From contig NZ_NERY01000002.1 in assembly GCF_003063375.1 (NCBI RefSeq), forward strand, positions 524,716 to 588,715: DNA of 64,000 nucleotides, read 5' to 3'. The position numbers and the translations under genes were made by a program. Of the stretch, positions 26,700 through 35,226 are shown one piece after another. Below the pieces are notes generated by a model. The model did no database searches. It was not told where the DNA came from and saw only the letters and a program-made list of their open reading frames with translations. How positions within the stretch are numbered: the stretch's first letter is position 1; each line of letters opens with the position of its first letter. Source of the DNA: Limnohabitans sp. MMS-10A-178. Its GTDB lineage: Bacteria > Pseudomonadota > Gammaproteobacteria > Burkholderiales > Burkholderiaceae_C.

Positions 26700-28553
26700 A
26701 TGAGCGCACCTCAATTTAGACCCCTGCGTTTTGGCGTGACACGCGTCACCTTAAGAGATGGTGTACCCGGTACGCACTACCTCAAAGCAGATCAAGATTT
26801 GCAGGCTTTCCCAGATCGCCTCACAGACCGTCTTCAACACTGGGCACACATCAAGCCCACACAAACTCTGTTTGCACGACGCGTTAAATTGGCCGATGGC
26901 AGCTTGGGTGATTGGCGCCATGTGACCTACGCAGAGGCATGGCATACCGCACGCAACATTGCACAGGGCCTTCTCAACCGCGGCCTGAATGCAGAACGCC
27001 CCGTGGTGATCTTGAGCGAAAACAGTTTAGAGCATGCCTTGTTGGCTCTAGGTTGTCTGGTGGCTGGTGTTCCTTTTGTACCCACCTCACCGCCCTACTC
27101 TTTGATCAGCCAAGACTACGACAAACTCAAACATGTGCTGAGAACTGTAACGCCAGGTTTGGTGTTTGCCAGCGACGCACGTTATGCCAAAGCCATTGCA
27201 GCCACAGTTTCCAGCGACATGGAAATTGTGATGAATGAAGGTGGCGTAGAAGGCAAACAGGTCACCTCATTTGAAGACTTGTGCAGCACGCCAGCCACAA
27301 CCCAAGTGGATGCCGCCATGGCAGCCACTGGCCCTGACACCATTGCGAAATTTTTGTTTACCAGTGGCTCCACCAAGCTGCCCAAAGCGGTCATCAACAC
27401 ACAGCGTTTGTGGTGTGCTAACCAACAACAGATGGCACAGTCGATGCCCATCTTGGCCGAAGCACCCCTGGTGCTGGTGGACTGGTTGCCCTGGAATCAC
27501 ACCTTTGGCGGCAATCACAACTTTGGCATGGTGGTGTTTCATGGCGGCACGATGTACATCGACGACGGCAAGCCCACGCCGGCTCTCATGCACGAGACAT
27601 TGCGCAACCTGCGCGAAATTGCCCCCACGGTTTATTTCAATGTACCCACTGGGTTTGAAGCCATTGCAATGGCCATGAAAACAGACGACTTGCTGCGCAA
27701 AACTTTGTTGTCACGCGTGCAAATGTTCTTCTATGCAGGTGCCGCATTGGCACAACCCATTTGGGACAGCTTGTATGAATCTCAAGAGCGCGAAATTGGC
27801 GAACGGATTGTGATGGGAACAGGCCTTGGCATGACCGAGTCTGGCCCCTTTGGTATTTTCGTCACCAACCCCTACGTCAACGCTGGCGACTTGGGCGTCC
27901 CCACACCCGGTTTGGAGCTCAAGCTTGTCGACATGGGTGGCAAAACTGAAGTGCGTTACCGCGGTCCCAACATCACGCCTGGCTACTGGCGAAATGAGGA
28001 AGAAACCAAAGCATCCTTTGATGATGAAGGCTTCTTTTGCACTGGTGATGCGGTCAAGTGGATTGATGAAACCGATGTGCACTTGGGCTTGAAATTTGAC
28101 GGCCGCATAGCGGAAGATTTCAAGTTAGCCACCGGTACCTTTGTGAGTGTCGGTCCATTGCGCGCCAAGATCATTGCAGCGGGTGCGCCTTTTATTCAAG
28201 ACGTGGTGCTAACAGGCATCAACTTGAAAGAAGTAGGCGCCATGGTATTCCCAACGCCTGCAGTGCGCGCACTGAGCGGCATGGCAGCCGATGCACCTTT
28301 GGCCGATGTGTTGAGCAGCGAACCTGTATTGGCGCATTTCCAAAAGGTGCTCAATGAACTGGCCAAAACGGCCACCGGCAGTGCCAATCGCATTGCACGC
28401 ATGTGCTTGTTGTCAGAGCCGCCCACCATCGACAAAGGAGAGATTACTGACAAAGGCTCCATCAACCAACGCGCCGTGTTGTCACACCGCTCAGATACTG
28501 TGGCCGCCTTGCATGAAGAGCGTTTGCACTTCATCTTGAAGCCCACGCTCTAA
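26700..28553 (+). CDS. fcs: Feruloyl-CoA synthase
   Basis: A 617-residue ANL-superfamily ligase that converts ferulate and related hydroxycinnamates to CoA esters. KFLFTSGSTKLPKAVINTQ is the P-loop (~219-237); GTGLGMTESGPFG (~377) is the A5 motif; CTGDAVKWID and KFDGRIAEDFK are the hinge region. The catalytic Lys lies in ITDKGSINQRAV (~581). The unusual KLPKAV instead of TGxPKGV, and the N-terminal RPLRFGVTRVTLRDG, are typical of bacterial feruloyl-CoA synthases. Neighbouring genes supply the subsequent chain-shortening steps. Confidence 0.88.
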   Translation: MSAPQFRPLRFGVTRVTLRDGVPGTHYLKADQDLQAFPDRLTDRLQHWAHIKPTQTLFARRVKLADGSLGDWRHVTYAEAWHTARNIAQGLLNRGLNAERPVVILSENSLEHALLALGCLVAGVPFVPTSPPYSLISQDYDKLKHVLRTVTPGLVFASDARYAKAIAATVSSDMEIVMNEGGVEGKQVTSFEDLCSTPATTQVDAAMAATGPDTIAKFLFTSGSTKLPKAVINTQRLWCANQQQMAQSMPILAEAPLVLVDWLPWNHTFGGNHNFGMVVFHGGTMYIDDGKPTPALMHETLRNLREIAPTVYFNVPTGFEAIAMAMKTDDLLRKTLLSRVQMFFYAGAALAQPIWDSLYESQEREIGERIVMGTGLGMTESGPFGIFVTNPYVNAGDLGVPTPGLELKLVDMGGKTEVRYRGPNITPGYWRNEEETKASFDDEGFFCTGDAVKWIDETDVHLGLKFDGRIAEDFKLATGTFVSVGPLRAKIIAAGAPFIQDVVLTGINLKEVGAMVFPTPAVRALSGMAADAPLADVLSSEPVLAHFQKVLNELAKTATGSANRIARMCLLSEPPTIDKGEITDKGSINQRAVLSHRSDTVAALHEERLHFILKPTL

Positions 28554-28577
28554 TTTTGAAATTCAGAAAGAAACATC

Positions 28578-29825
28578 ATGAGCCAAGCTGGATTTTTCAA
28601 TGCCTTTGAAGATGTATGGATGCACGAAGGCGTTCGCACGCCAATGGTCGATTACTGTGGCGCTTTGGGTCACATTTCTCCCACCGACATGGGCATCAAA
28701 GCAGCACGCGAAGCCTTAAAGCGTGCCGATGTTCCTGCCAAGGACATTGGCTCAGTGCTCACGGGCAACATGGCCCCTGGCGACTTTGATCAGTTCTTCT
28801 TGCCACGTCACATTGGCCTGTATGCAGGCGTGCCTGTTGAAGTGCCTGCACTCATGGCGCAACGCATTTGCGGTACTGGCTTTGAATTGTTCCGCCAAGC
28901 GGGCGAGCACATCCAATCGGGCGCAGCAGAAGCTGCGTTGGTGGTGGGCACTGAAAGCATGACGCGCAACCCAATAGCAGCGTTTGACCACCGCACAGGT
29001 TTCAAATTGGGCTCGCCCGTTGGTTTCAAAGACTACATGTGGGAGGCGCTGAAAGATCCAGCGGCTGGCATCAACATGATTCAAACGGCCGAAAACTTGG
29101 CCAAGAAATACAGCATTACTCGCGAAGAAGTGGATGCTTTTGCCTCAGAGTCATTTGCCAAAGCTGTCGCGGCACAACAATCTGGTTTCTTGGCTGGTGA
29201 AATTGTGCCCGTCACCACTGAGAAATTTGAACTCGACGGCTACAAACCTCGCGGCATCAAGTTGCAGGGAAAGATCACTGAAGTGACACAAGACACACAT
29301 CCCCGCATTTCCCCTGCAGAAGTGTTGGCTAAATTGCGCACCGTCTACGAAGGCGGAGTTCAGACTGGTGGCAACAGTTCCGCATTGGTCGATGCAGCTG
29401 CCGCTTGCGTGGTCACCTCGGGAGCTTATGCAAAAGCCAACGGCAAAAAGCCTTTGGCCCGCGTGGTGGCTGCTGCTGTGGCTGGCGTGCCCCCCGAAAT
29501 CATGGGCATTGGCCCTGCGCCTGCCATTCGCCTGTTGTTGGCGCGCACTGGCTTGAAGTTGTCAGACATCAGCCGCTTTGAAATCAACGAAGCCCAAGGC
29601 GCACAAACTCTGGCGGTAGGCCGTGAGTTGGGTTTAGACATGAGCTTGCTCAACGTCAACGGCGGCGCGATTGCTTTGGGTCATCCACTGGCCGCAACGG
29701 GTGTTCGTCTCACCATCACCTTGGCGCGTGAATTGGCGCGCAGTGGCAAACGATATGGCATTTCCAGTGCTTGTGTGGGCGGCGGCCAAGGCATTGCCTT
29801 GCTAATTGAGAACCCCAACACCTAA
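28578..29825 (+). CDS. Thiolase (3-ketoacyl-CoA thiolase/acetyl-CoA acetyltransferase family)
   Basis: A 415-residue thiolase with all catalytic residues: nucleophile Cys98 (RICGTGF), His369 (ALGHPLAATG) and Cys399 (SACVGGGQG). The loop usually reading NEAF is NEAQGAQ here, suggesting an adapted acyl pocket. In this operon it would cleave the aryl 3-ketoacyl-CoA to acetyl-CoA and an aroyl-CoA such as vanilloyl-CoA. Gaps of 24 bases before and 41 after place it firmly in the operon. Confidence 0.9.
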   Translation: MSQAGFFNAFEDVWMHEGVRTPMVDYCGALGHISPTDMGIKAAREALKRADVPAKDIGSVLTGNMAPGDFDQFFLPRHIGLYAGVPVEVPALMAQRICGTGFELFRQAGEHIQSGAAEAALVVGTESMTRNPIAAFDHRTGFKLGSPVGFKDYMWEALKDPAAGINMIQTAENLAKKYSITREEVDAFASESFAKAVAAQQSGFLAGEIVPVTTEKFELDGYKPRGIKLQGKITEVTQDTHPRISPAEVLAKLRTVYEGGVQTGGNSSALVDAAAACVVTSGAYAKANGKKPLARVVAAAVAGVPPEIMGIGPAPAIRLLLARTGLKLSDISRFEINEAQGAQTLAVGRELGLDMSLLNVNGGAIALGHPLAATGVRLTITLARELARSGKRYGISSACVGGGQGIALLIENPNT

Positions 29826-29866
29826 AGCCATTCTTTTCAGACAACATCATTTATCAAGAGGACATC

Positions 29867-30631
29867 ATGAACATTCAAGGCATGAGCGCTTTGGTCACCG
29901 GCGGTGGCTCTGGCTTGGGCGAAGCAACCGCCCGCGAATTGGCTCGACTCGGCGCCAAAGTAGCCGTTCTCGACTTGAATCTCGAGAATGCTCAAAAAGT
30001 AGCAGCCGACATTGGCGGCATCGCCATTCAGTGTGATGTGACCAACGCCGCCAGCATGGAATACGCTGTAGCCGAAGCAGCCAAAGTTCATGGCGGCGCG
30101 CGCATCTTGATGCAAATAGCAGGCATCGGAACTGCCAAACGCATTGTGGGCAAAGATGGCAACCCAGCACCTTTGGAAGACTTTGCCAAAGTGGTCAACG
30201 TCAATTTGATTGGCACCTACAACGCCGCACGTGTGTTTGCAGCAGCCTGCGCCAAGCTCGATCCCATGGCAGACGGCGAGCGCGGCGCCATGGTGTTCAC
30301 AGCTTCGGTGGCTGCGTTTGATGGCCAAGTAGGACAACAAGCCTACAGCGCTTCCAAAGCGGGTGTGGCTGGAATGACCTTGCCCATGGCGCGTGACTTG
30401 GCACAACACGGTATTCGCGTGTGCACCATCGCTCCCGGCATTTTTGCAACGCCTTTGTTAAAAACATTGCCAGAGCCCGTACAAGCCTCTTTGGCTGCCA
30501 GCATCCCCTTCCCTTCACGCCTTGGCAAGCCTGAAGAGTTTGCGCAATTGGCTGCGCACATTGTGAGCAATGGCCACATGAACGGCGAAGTGATTCGCTT
30601 AGACGGTGCGCTGCGCATGGCGCCGCGTTGA
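29867..30631 (+). CDS. SDR-family 3-hydroxyacyl-CoA dehydrogenase
   Basis: A 254-residue short-chain dehydrogenase: cofactor motif TGGGSGLGEATAREL (~12-26), an Asp in AVLDLNLEN that predicts NAD+ preference, and catalytic YSASK with Tyr160 and Lys164. The sequence resembles the type-II 3-hydroxyacyl-CoA dehydrogenase (HSD17B10-like) branch, including TASVAAFDGQVGQQAY before the active site. Expected role: oxidation of the 3-hydroxy-arylpropanoyl-CoA formed by the hydratase, feeding the thiolase just upstream. AGAGGACATC precedes the ATG. Confidence 0.88.
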   Translation: MNIQGMSALVTGGGSGLGEATARELARLGAKVAVLDLNLENAQKVAADIGGIAIQCDVTNAASMEYAVAEAAKVHGGARILMQIAGIGTAKRIVGKDGNPAPLEDFAKVVNVNLIGTYNAARVFAAACAKLDPMADGERGAMVFTASVAAFDGQVGQQAYSASKAGVAGMTLPMARDLAQHGIRVCTIAPGIFATPLLKTLPEPVQASLAASIPFPSRLGKPEEFAQLAAHIVSNGHMNGEVIRLDGALRMAPR

Positions 30632-30648
30632 TCGCAAGAAAGTTTTCA

Positions 30649-31068
30649 ATGAGCAAAACAGTCGTTTATGAAGTGCAAGTGATGTTCGGTGACTGCGACC
30701 CTGCAGGCATCGTGTTCTTCCCCAACTTCTCCAAGTGGATGGACGCTTCATCCCTAAACTTTTTTGTGAAATGCGGCGTTCAACCTTGGCGCGAATTGGT
30801 CAAAACCACCGGCATCATTGGCACACCGCTGCTGGAAATCAATACCAAGTTTGCTCGTCCGGCCACCTACGGTGAAACACTTCAAGTTCATACCAGTGTG
30901 CAAGAGTGGCGCGACAAAACCTTCATCCACAAACACGTGGTGATGCGCGGTGATACCGTGCTGTGCGAAGGCACCGAAGTGCGAGCCTTCTGCATCAAGC
31001 ACCCAGAAGACCCTGATCGCATTAAAGCTATTCCAGTTCCCGCAGACATCAAAGCGCTGTGTAGCTAA
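30649..31068 (+). CDS. Acyl-CoA thioesterase, 4-hydroxybenzoyl-CoA thioesterase type
   Basis: A 139-residue hot-dog-fold protein. FGDCDPAGIVFFPNFSKWMD (~11-30) has the catalytic Asp of the Pseudomonas-type 4-hydroxybenzoyl-CoA thioesterase. It would release the free aromatic acid (vanillate or 4-hydroxybenzoate) from the aroyl-CoA made by the thiolase. The ATG at 30649 is 18 bases behind the SDR stop and has GAAAG before it. Confidence 0.87.
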   Translation: MSKTVVYEVQVMFGDCDPAGIVFFPNFSKWMDASSLNFFVKCGVQPWRELVKTTGIIGTPLLEINTKFARPATYGETLQVHTSVQEWRDKTFIHKHVVMRGDTVLCEGTEVRAFCIKHPEDPDRIKAIPVPADIKALCS

Positions 31069-31127
31069 TTCGCTGATTTCTTTTTTAAATCCATTTTCAG
31101 TTTTTTAACCAAGCCAAGAAGACCAGC

Positions 31128-31313
31128 ATGACCAATCGTCGCGATTTTTTGCAACCCACAATCGGTACAGCAATCAATGCAGCGCTCAAAGACAAAGCTG
31201 TGCAAGACGCCTTGACCGTGGTGGGATTGATTCCGTTAGGCGGCACCATTGCCGATCAACTCAAGAGCTCACAAAGCTCTTGGGTCTCACCATCATTTGC
31301 CGAATTGCCATGA
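31128..31313 (+). CDS. Small ORF, 61 aa, unknown, coupled to acyl-CoA dehydrogenase
   Basis: I do not recognise this protein. It starts at ATG 31128 with AAGAAG upstream and ends in a TGA that overlaps the ATG of the next gene (ATGA at 31310-31313), the arrangement of a translationally coupled operon gene. The N-terminus MTNRRDFLQPTIG resembles the start of a Tat signal (RRDFL) but no long export signal follows. The centre is amphipathic or mildly hydrophobic (DALTVVGLIPLGGTIADQL), and the end is Ser-rich. It could be a small accessory protein of the dehydrogenase or the remnant of a longer gene. Confidence 0.55.
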   Translation: MTNRRDFLQPTIGTAINAALKDKAVQDALTVVGLIPLGGTIADQLKSSQSSWVSPSFAELP

Positions 31314-33013
31314 GCCATTACCAACCCAACATCCAAGACATGCAATTTGTTTTGTCCAATGTCTTGAATGCGCCAGATCAACTCAAATCACTTCAAGTGT
31401 TTGAAGATTTAGACGATGATTTGGTTCAGCAAGTCTTGGATGAAGCCGGTAAGTTTGTAGGCGAGGTTGTTGCACCCTTGAACCGCGACGGCGACGAAAT
31501 TGGCGCCCAATGGCAAGACGGCAAAGTGACTATGCCCCCGGGGTTTAAGTCGGCTTATCAAATGTTTTGGCAAGCGGGTTGGCCAGCACTTTCGGCTGAC
31601 ACGGCAGATGGTGGCCAAGGTTTACCCACTGCCTTGGAGATCATGCTTTACGAAATGCTGTCGGCCGCCAACCATGGTTGGACCATGGCGCCCGGTTTGC
31701 TGCATGGCGCTTACGAGTGCATCAAGCATTACGCCAGCCCCTCACTCAAAGAAACTTACCTGAGCAAAGTGGGCACCGGCGAATGGTTGGCCACCATGTG
31801 CTTGACCGAGCCCCATGCCGGCAGCGACTTGGGCTTGTCGCGTACCAAGGCCACACCGCAAACAGATGGCCGCTATGCATTGAACGGCACCAAAATTTTC
31901 ATCTCTGGCGGCGAGCACGACCTCACCGACAACATCGTGCATTTGGTATTGGCACGCTTGCCCGACGCACCACCTGGACCGAAAGGTTTGTCTCTCTTTT
32001 TAGTCCCTAAGTTTTATCCCAATGGCGATCGCAGTGCTGTGCATTGCGACCGCATTGAAGAAAAGATGGGCTTGCACGGCAGCCCCACTTGCGTCATGCG
32101 ATTTGACGATGCACAGGCAGAGATCATTGGCGAACCGGGCAAAGGCTTGAACGCCATGTTTGTGATGATGAATGCCGCGCGTTTGCATGTGGCCATGCAA
32201 GGCATTGGCCTTCTCGATGCCGCTTGGCAAAAAGCCGATGCCTATGCCAAAGAACGCCGCCAGATGCGAGCGCCAGCTGGCAAAGAAGTCAAAGCAAAAT
32301 CTGCAGCCGAAGCCGACTTCATCATTGAACACCCCGCCATCAAGCGCATCTTGGATACGCAGCGAGCATGGGTGGATGGCGGCCGTGTGCTGGCTTATCA
32401 AACAGCCATAGAGTTAGACCGCATCAAACACGCCGACAAAGACACTGCAGCCAAGTCACAGCGTTGGTGTGCACTGGTGACGCCGGTCATGAAAGCCGCA
32501 TTCACCCACCAAGCTTTTCACGGCGGCAGCGATTGTTTGCAAGTGTTTGGCGGCCATGGCTATGTGCGCGAATGGGGCATTGAGCAAATTGTTCGCGATG
32601 CACGCGTTGCCATGATTTATGAAGGCACCAATGAAATTCAGGCCATTGATTTGTTGGTCCGAAAAATCATTCCCGATGGCGGTCAAAGTTTGTATCAGCT
32701 GCTGGATGACTTGATGACAGACTCCAACACTGAAACAGCTGAGGCAACGCAACTTCGCACACTGACACAACAAATTCTGCGAGCCTCTCAACAAAACCAC
32801 AGCCTTGGCCACCAGGTGGCCGATGATTTTTTGCGTGCCTTGGCCTTGGTTCTTTTGCAATGGGCTTGGCAGCGCATTGATGCTCAACTTAGCCCAAACA
32901 CGCCCAATGTGAAAGACCGTTGGCACGCACCTTCAAAGGCATTCAGTCAATGGGTTTTGCCAGAATTTGCCATGCGTTGTCATATCATTCAGACACAATG
33001 CCAAACAGCCTGA
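31310..33013 (+). CDS. Acyl-CoA dehydrogenase of the ferulate operon
   Basis: A 567-residue FAD enzyme of the large acyl-CoA dehydrogenase type (AcdA/FadE-like, with extra N- and C-terminal segments). TMCLTEPHAGSDLG (~163-176) binds FAD. FISGGEHDLTDNIVHLVLAR is also characteristic, and the catalytic Glu lies in MIYEGTNEIQAIDLL (~438-452). Expected to desaturate an arylpropanoyl-CoA such as dihydroferuloyl-CoA to the enoyl-CoA, passing electrons to ETF. Its ATG overlaps the stop of the 61-aa ORF, and its end overlaps the MarR gene by 16 bases. Confidence 0.9.
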   Translation: MSHYQPNIQDMQFVLSNVLNAPDQLKSLQVFEDLDDDLVQQVLDEAGKFVGEVVAPLNRDGDEIGAQWQDGKVTMPPGFKSAYQMFWQAGWPALSADTADGGQGLPTALEIMLYEMLSAANHGWTMAPGLLHGAYECIKHYASPSLKETYLSKVGTGEWLATMCLTEPHAGSDLGLSRTKATPQTDGRYALNGTKIFISGGEHDLTDNIVHLVLARLPDAPPGPKGLSLFLVPKFYPNGDRSAVHCDRIEEKMGLHGSPTCVMRFDDAQAEIIGEPGKGLNAMFVMMNAARLHVAMQGIGLLDAAWQKADAYAKERRQMRAPAGKEVKAKSAAEADFIIEHPAIKRILDTQRAWVDGGRVLAYQTAIELDRIKHADKDTAAKSQRWCALVTPVMKAAFTHQAFHGGSDCLQVFGGHGYVREWGIEQIVRDARVAMIYEGTNEIQAIDLLVRKIIPDGGQSLYQLLDDLMTDSNTETAEATQLRTLTQQILRASQQNHSLGHQVADDFLRALALVLLQWAWQRIDAQLSPNTPNVKDRWHAPSKAFSQWVLPEFAMRCHIIQTQCQTA

Positions 33014-33459
33014 AATCTCTCGCTCCTTCTGTCGAAACAGTCGACACCAGCTATCTGGAAACCCTCATTGGTTATAACGCACGCCGTGCAGCATTGGCCG
33101 TGATTGCACAATTTCTAGAACGCATGGCGGTTTATGACTTAAAGCCAGTTGACTTCTCTGTGATGTCGGTGGTGGTTCACAACCCAGGTGTCACTTCGCG
33201 ACAGCTCTGTGCTGCCTTGAATATTTTGCCGCCCAATTTGGTAGGCTTGGTGCAATCCTTGGAATCAAGAGGCTTGATTGAACGCCTGCCTCACCCCCAT
33301 GATGGTCGCGCCATGGGCCTGCACCCCACTGACAAGGGCTTAGAACTCATGGAAAAAGCAGAGGCCACAGCCTCCGAGCTAGAAATGAAAATTGGCTCTA
33401 AACTCACACCAAATCAAGTACAAACCTTGGTGAGCTTGCTGCAAAAAATTTACCTCTAA
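32998..33459 (+). CDS. MarR-family transcriptional regulator
   Basis: A 153-residue winged-helix repressor. The recognition region is NPGVTSRQLCAALNILPPNL (~62-81), with the wing in IERLPHPHDGRAMGLHPT (~96-113). The start at 32998 overlaps the 3' end of the acyl-CoA dehydrogenase gene; longer starts upstream would lie deep in that gene. MarR proteins such as FerC/FerR repress ferulate genes and release DNA on binding feruloyl-CoA. The palindrome at 25780-25794 in front of the operon is the likely target. Confidence 0.87.
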   Translation: MPNSLKSLAPSVETVDTSYLETLIGYNARRAALAVIAQFLERMAVYDLKPVDFSVMSVVVHNPGVTSRQLCAALNILPPNLVGLVQSLESRGLIERLPHPHDGRAMGLHPTDKGLELMEKAEATASELEMKIGSKLTPNQVQTLVSLLQKIYL

Positions 33460-33507
33460 GGGCATCGTTTTTCTTGACCCCAGAGACACACATTGGGAGA
33501 CCTGGCC

Positions 33508-34683
33508 TTGTCACATTCAAGCTTTCCTTCATTGGCAGAAACTCTGCCTCAAGATGCTCCCAACGCTGTTTTGATTGGCCGCATTTGGGTACCCGATGAA
33601 GGCCCTTACCTTGTCAAAGTGGGCGCCACAGAAACCACCGACTTGTCTAATTTGGCTCTGACCAGCAGCGACTTGATGGAGCTCGAAGATGTGTCCATCA
33701 AAGTGAAAAATCACCAAGGCAAAACTTGGTCAACCCAAGCCCTGTGGACCAACACTGACCCTTTGCATCGCAACGCGCAACAAGCGTGGTTCCTTGCTCC
33801 CACTGACTTGCAAGCCATCAAGGCAGCTGGCGTGACCTTTGTGGCCAGCATGCTTGAGCGCGTGATTGAAGAGCAGGCTCGCGGCGATGCGGCCAAAGCC
33901 GAGAGCGTTCGCAAGGCCGTGGTAGATGTCATGGGCGAGAATTTGCGCAATGTCAAACCGGGCTCAGCGCAAGCCATGAAACTCAAAGAAGTTTTGTTGG
34001 CTCAGGGTGTATGGTCTCAGTATCTTGAAGTGGGGATTGGCCCCGATGCCGAAATTTTCACAAAATCACAAGCCATGAGCGCAGTGGGTTCGGGTTTTGA
34101 TGTGGGTTTGCACCCCGGCAGTTCTTGGAACAACCCCGAGCCCGAAATTGTGTTGGTGATCAATTCCAAAGGCCACGTTGTGGGCGCCGCATTGGGCAAC
34201 GACGTCAACCTGCGCGACTTTGAAGGCCGCAGTGCCTTGTTGTTAGGCAAAGCCAAAGACAACAACGCCAGCTGCGCCATTGGCCCCTTCATCCGCTTGT
34301 TTGATGGCCAATACACCATCGACAGCGTTCGAAATACCGACCTCAGCATGGCGGTGCATGGACCTGAAGGCTTCGTGATGCAAGGCAGCAGTTCCCTTAG
34401 CCAAATTAGCCGAGACCCCCTGGATTTGGCAGCGCAGGCCATCGGCCCCTGCCACCAATACCCTGATGGATTGGTACTGTTTTTGGGCACCATGTTTGCT
34501 CCCACCCAAGACAGGCACGGCCCTGGCCAAGGATTCACCCATTTGGTGGGCGATACCGTGGCCATCACAACGCCCCAATTGGGCACCCTGTTTAACCGCG
34601 TGACCACATCGGACCAAGCCCCAGCTTGGACTTATGGCATTCGAGCACTGATGCAAGACTTGGCCAAACGTTCATCGCATTGA
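33508..34683 (+). CDS. Fumarylacetoacetate hydrolase family protein, long form
   Basis: A 391-residue FAH-superfamily protein with a ~120-residue N-terminal extension before the catalytic domain. FVASMLERVIEEQARGD, VGIGPDAEIFTKSQAMS (~173) and NPEPEIVLVINSKG (~211) hold the metal-site acidic residues. There is no suitable ATG: TTG at 33508 is chosen because GGGAG (33495-33499) stands 8 bases before it, while a TTG at 33493 lacks such a site. Dehydratase/hydrolase members of this long type act on 2-keto-3-deoxy acids. Last gene of the operon, followed by a terminator. Substrate unknown. Confidence 0.85.
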   Translation: MSHSSFPSLAETLPQDAPNAVLIGRIWVPDEGPYLVKVGATETTDLSNLALTSSDLMELEDVSIKVKNHQGKTWSTQALWTNTDPLHRNAQQAWFLAPTDLQAIKAAGVTFVASMLERVIEEQARGDAAKAESVRKAVVDVMGENLRNVKPGSAQAMKLKEVLLAQGVWSQYLEVGIGPDAEIFTKSQAMSAVGSGFDVGLHPGSSWNNPEPEIVLVINSKGHVVGAALGNDVNLRDFEGRSALLLGKAKDNNASCAIGPFIRLFDGQYTIDSVRNTDLSMAVHGPEGFVMQGSSSLSQISRDPLDLAAQAIGPCHQYPDGLVLFLGTMFAPTQDRHGPGQGFTHLVGDTVAITTPQLGTLFNRVTTSDQAPAWTYGIRALMQDLAKRSSH

Positions 34684-34730
34684 GGTCAAGAACTAAGCAA
34701 GAAGCCATCCACTGGCATAATTCAGCCAAC

Positions 34731-34752
34731 GGCCGGTCTTGTACCGGCCTTT
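34731..34752 (+). terminator. Terminator after the ferulate operon
   Basis: GGCCGGT (34731-34737) pairs with ACCGGCC (34743-34749) around a 5-base loop, followed by TTTCT. The stem is strong and GC-rich but the T-run is short. It ends the FAH transcript 25 bases before the FKBP start. Confidence 0.75.
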
Positions 34753-34777
34753 CTATGACTAATTTCTAGGACTCATC

Positions 34778-35128
34778 ATGATTACCACAGCCACAGGCCT
34801 GCAATACGAAGACACCGTGGTCGGCGACGGCGCCGAAGCCACCAAAGGCCAAACAGTAACCGTGCATTACACGGGCTGGCTCTACAAAGACGGCGAACAA
34901 GGCGCCAAGTTTGATTCCAGCAAAGACCGCCGCGACCCCTTCCAATTTAGTTTGGGTGCTGGCATGGTCATTCGGGGTTGGGATGAAGGCGTGGCCGGCA
35001 TGAAAATCGGTGGCGCGCGCACCCTGATCATCCCTGCCGAGCTAGGCTACGGTTCTCGCGGCGCTGGCGGTGTCATTCCTCCTAACGCCACTCTGAAGTT
35101 TGACGTCGAGTTACTCGACCTGTCTTGA
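34778..35128 (+). CDS. FKBP-type peptidyl-prolyl cis-trans isomerase
   Basis: A single-domain FKBP of 116 residues without signal peptide, so cytoplasmic. It catalyses rotation at Xaa-Pro bonds. VTVHYTGWLYKDG (~28-40), FDSSKDRRDPFQFSLG, GMVIRGWDEGVAGMKIGG (~66-83) and PAELGYGSRGAGGVIPPNATL are the classic FKBP motifs with the aromatic pocket intact. It stands alone between two hairpins and just ahead of the grpE-dnaK-dnaJ chaperone genes. Confidence 0.94.
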   Translation: MITTATGLQYEDTVVGDGAEATKGQTVTVHYTGWLYKDGEQGAKFDSSKDRRDPFQFSLGAGMVIRGWDEGVAGMKIGGARTLIIPAELGYGSRGAGGVIPPNATLKFDVELLDLS

Positions 35129-35135
35129 TGGCCAC

Positions 35136-35203
35136 CAAGACCTGTTAGCGCAAGCGCTGAAAGGTCTTGAAATCTTTCAAAACGCCCCCAAGTTTGGGGC
35201 GTT
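35136..35203 (+). terminator. Two hairpins between FKBP and grpE
   Basis: First hairpin: CAAGACC (35136-35142) with GGTCTTG (35163-35169), enclosing a smaller AGCG/CGCT stem. Second hairpin: AACGCCCC (35181-35188) with GGGGCGTT (35196-35203), 7-base loop. Neither has a long T-run, so termination is likely but incomplete. Both overlap the heat-shock-type promoter elements at 35166-35190. Confidence 0.5.
35166..35190 (+). promoter_or_regulatory. sigma-32-type heat-shock promoter for grpE
   Basis: CTTGAAA (35166-35172), 12 bases, then CCCCCA (35185-35190) matches the RpoH pattern CTTGAA/CCCCAT. It lies about 37 bases before the grpE ATG. The same spacing is found in the dnaK promoter at 35914-35940. 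Confidence 0.65.
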
Positions 35204-35226
35204 GTCATTTATTGCGGATGCATTTC

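Noticed and set aside
35128..35226. CIRCE element (HrcA site) before grpE
   Set aside because: Only a short AGCG...CGCT hairpin is present; the TTAGCACTC-N9-GAGTGCTAA pattern is missing.
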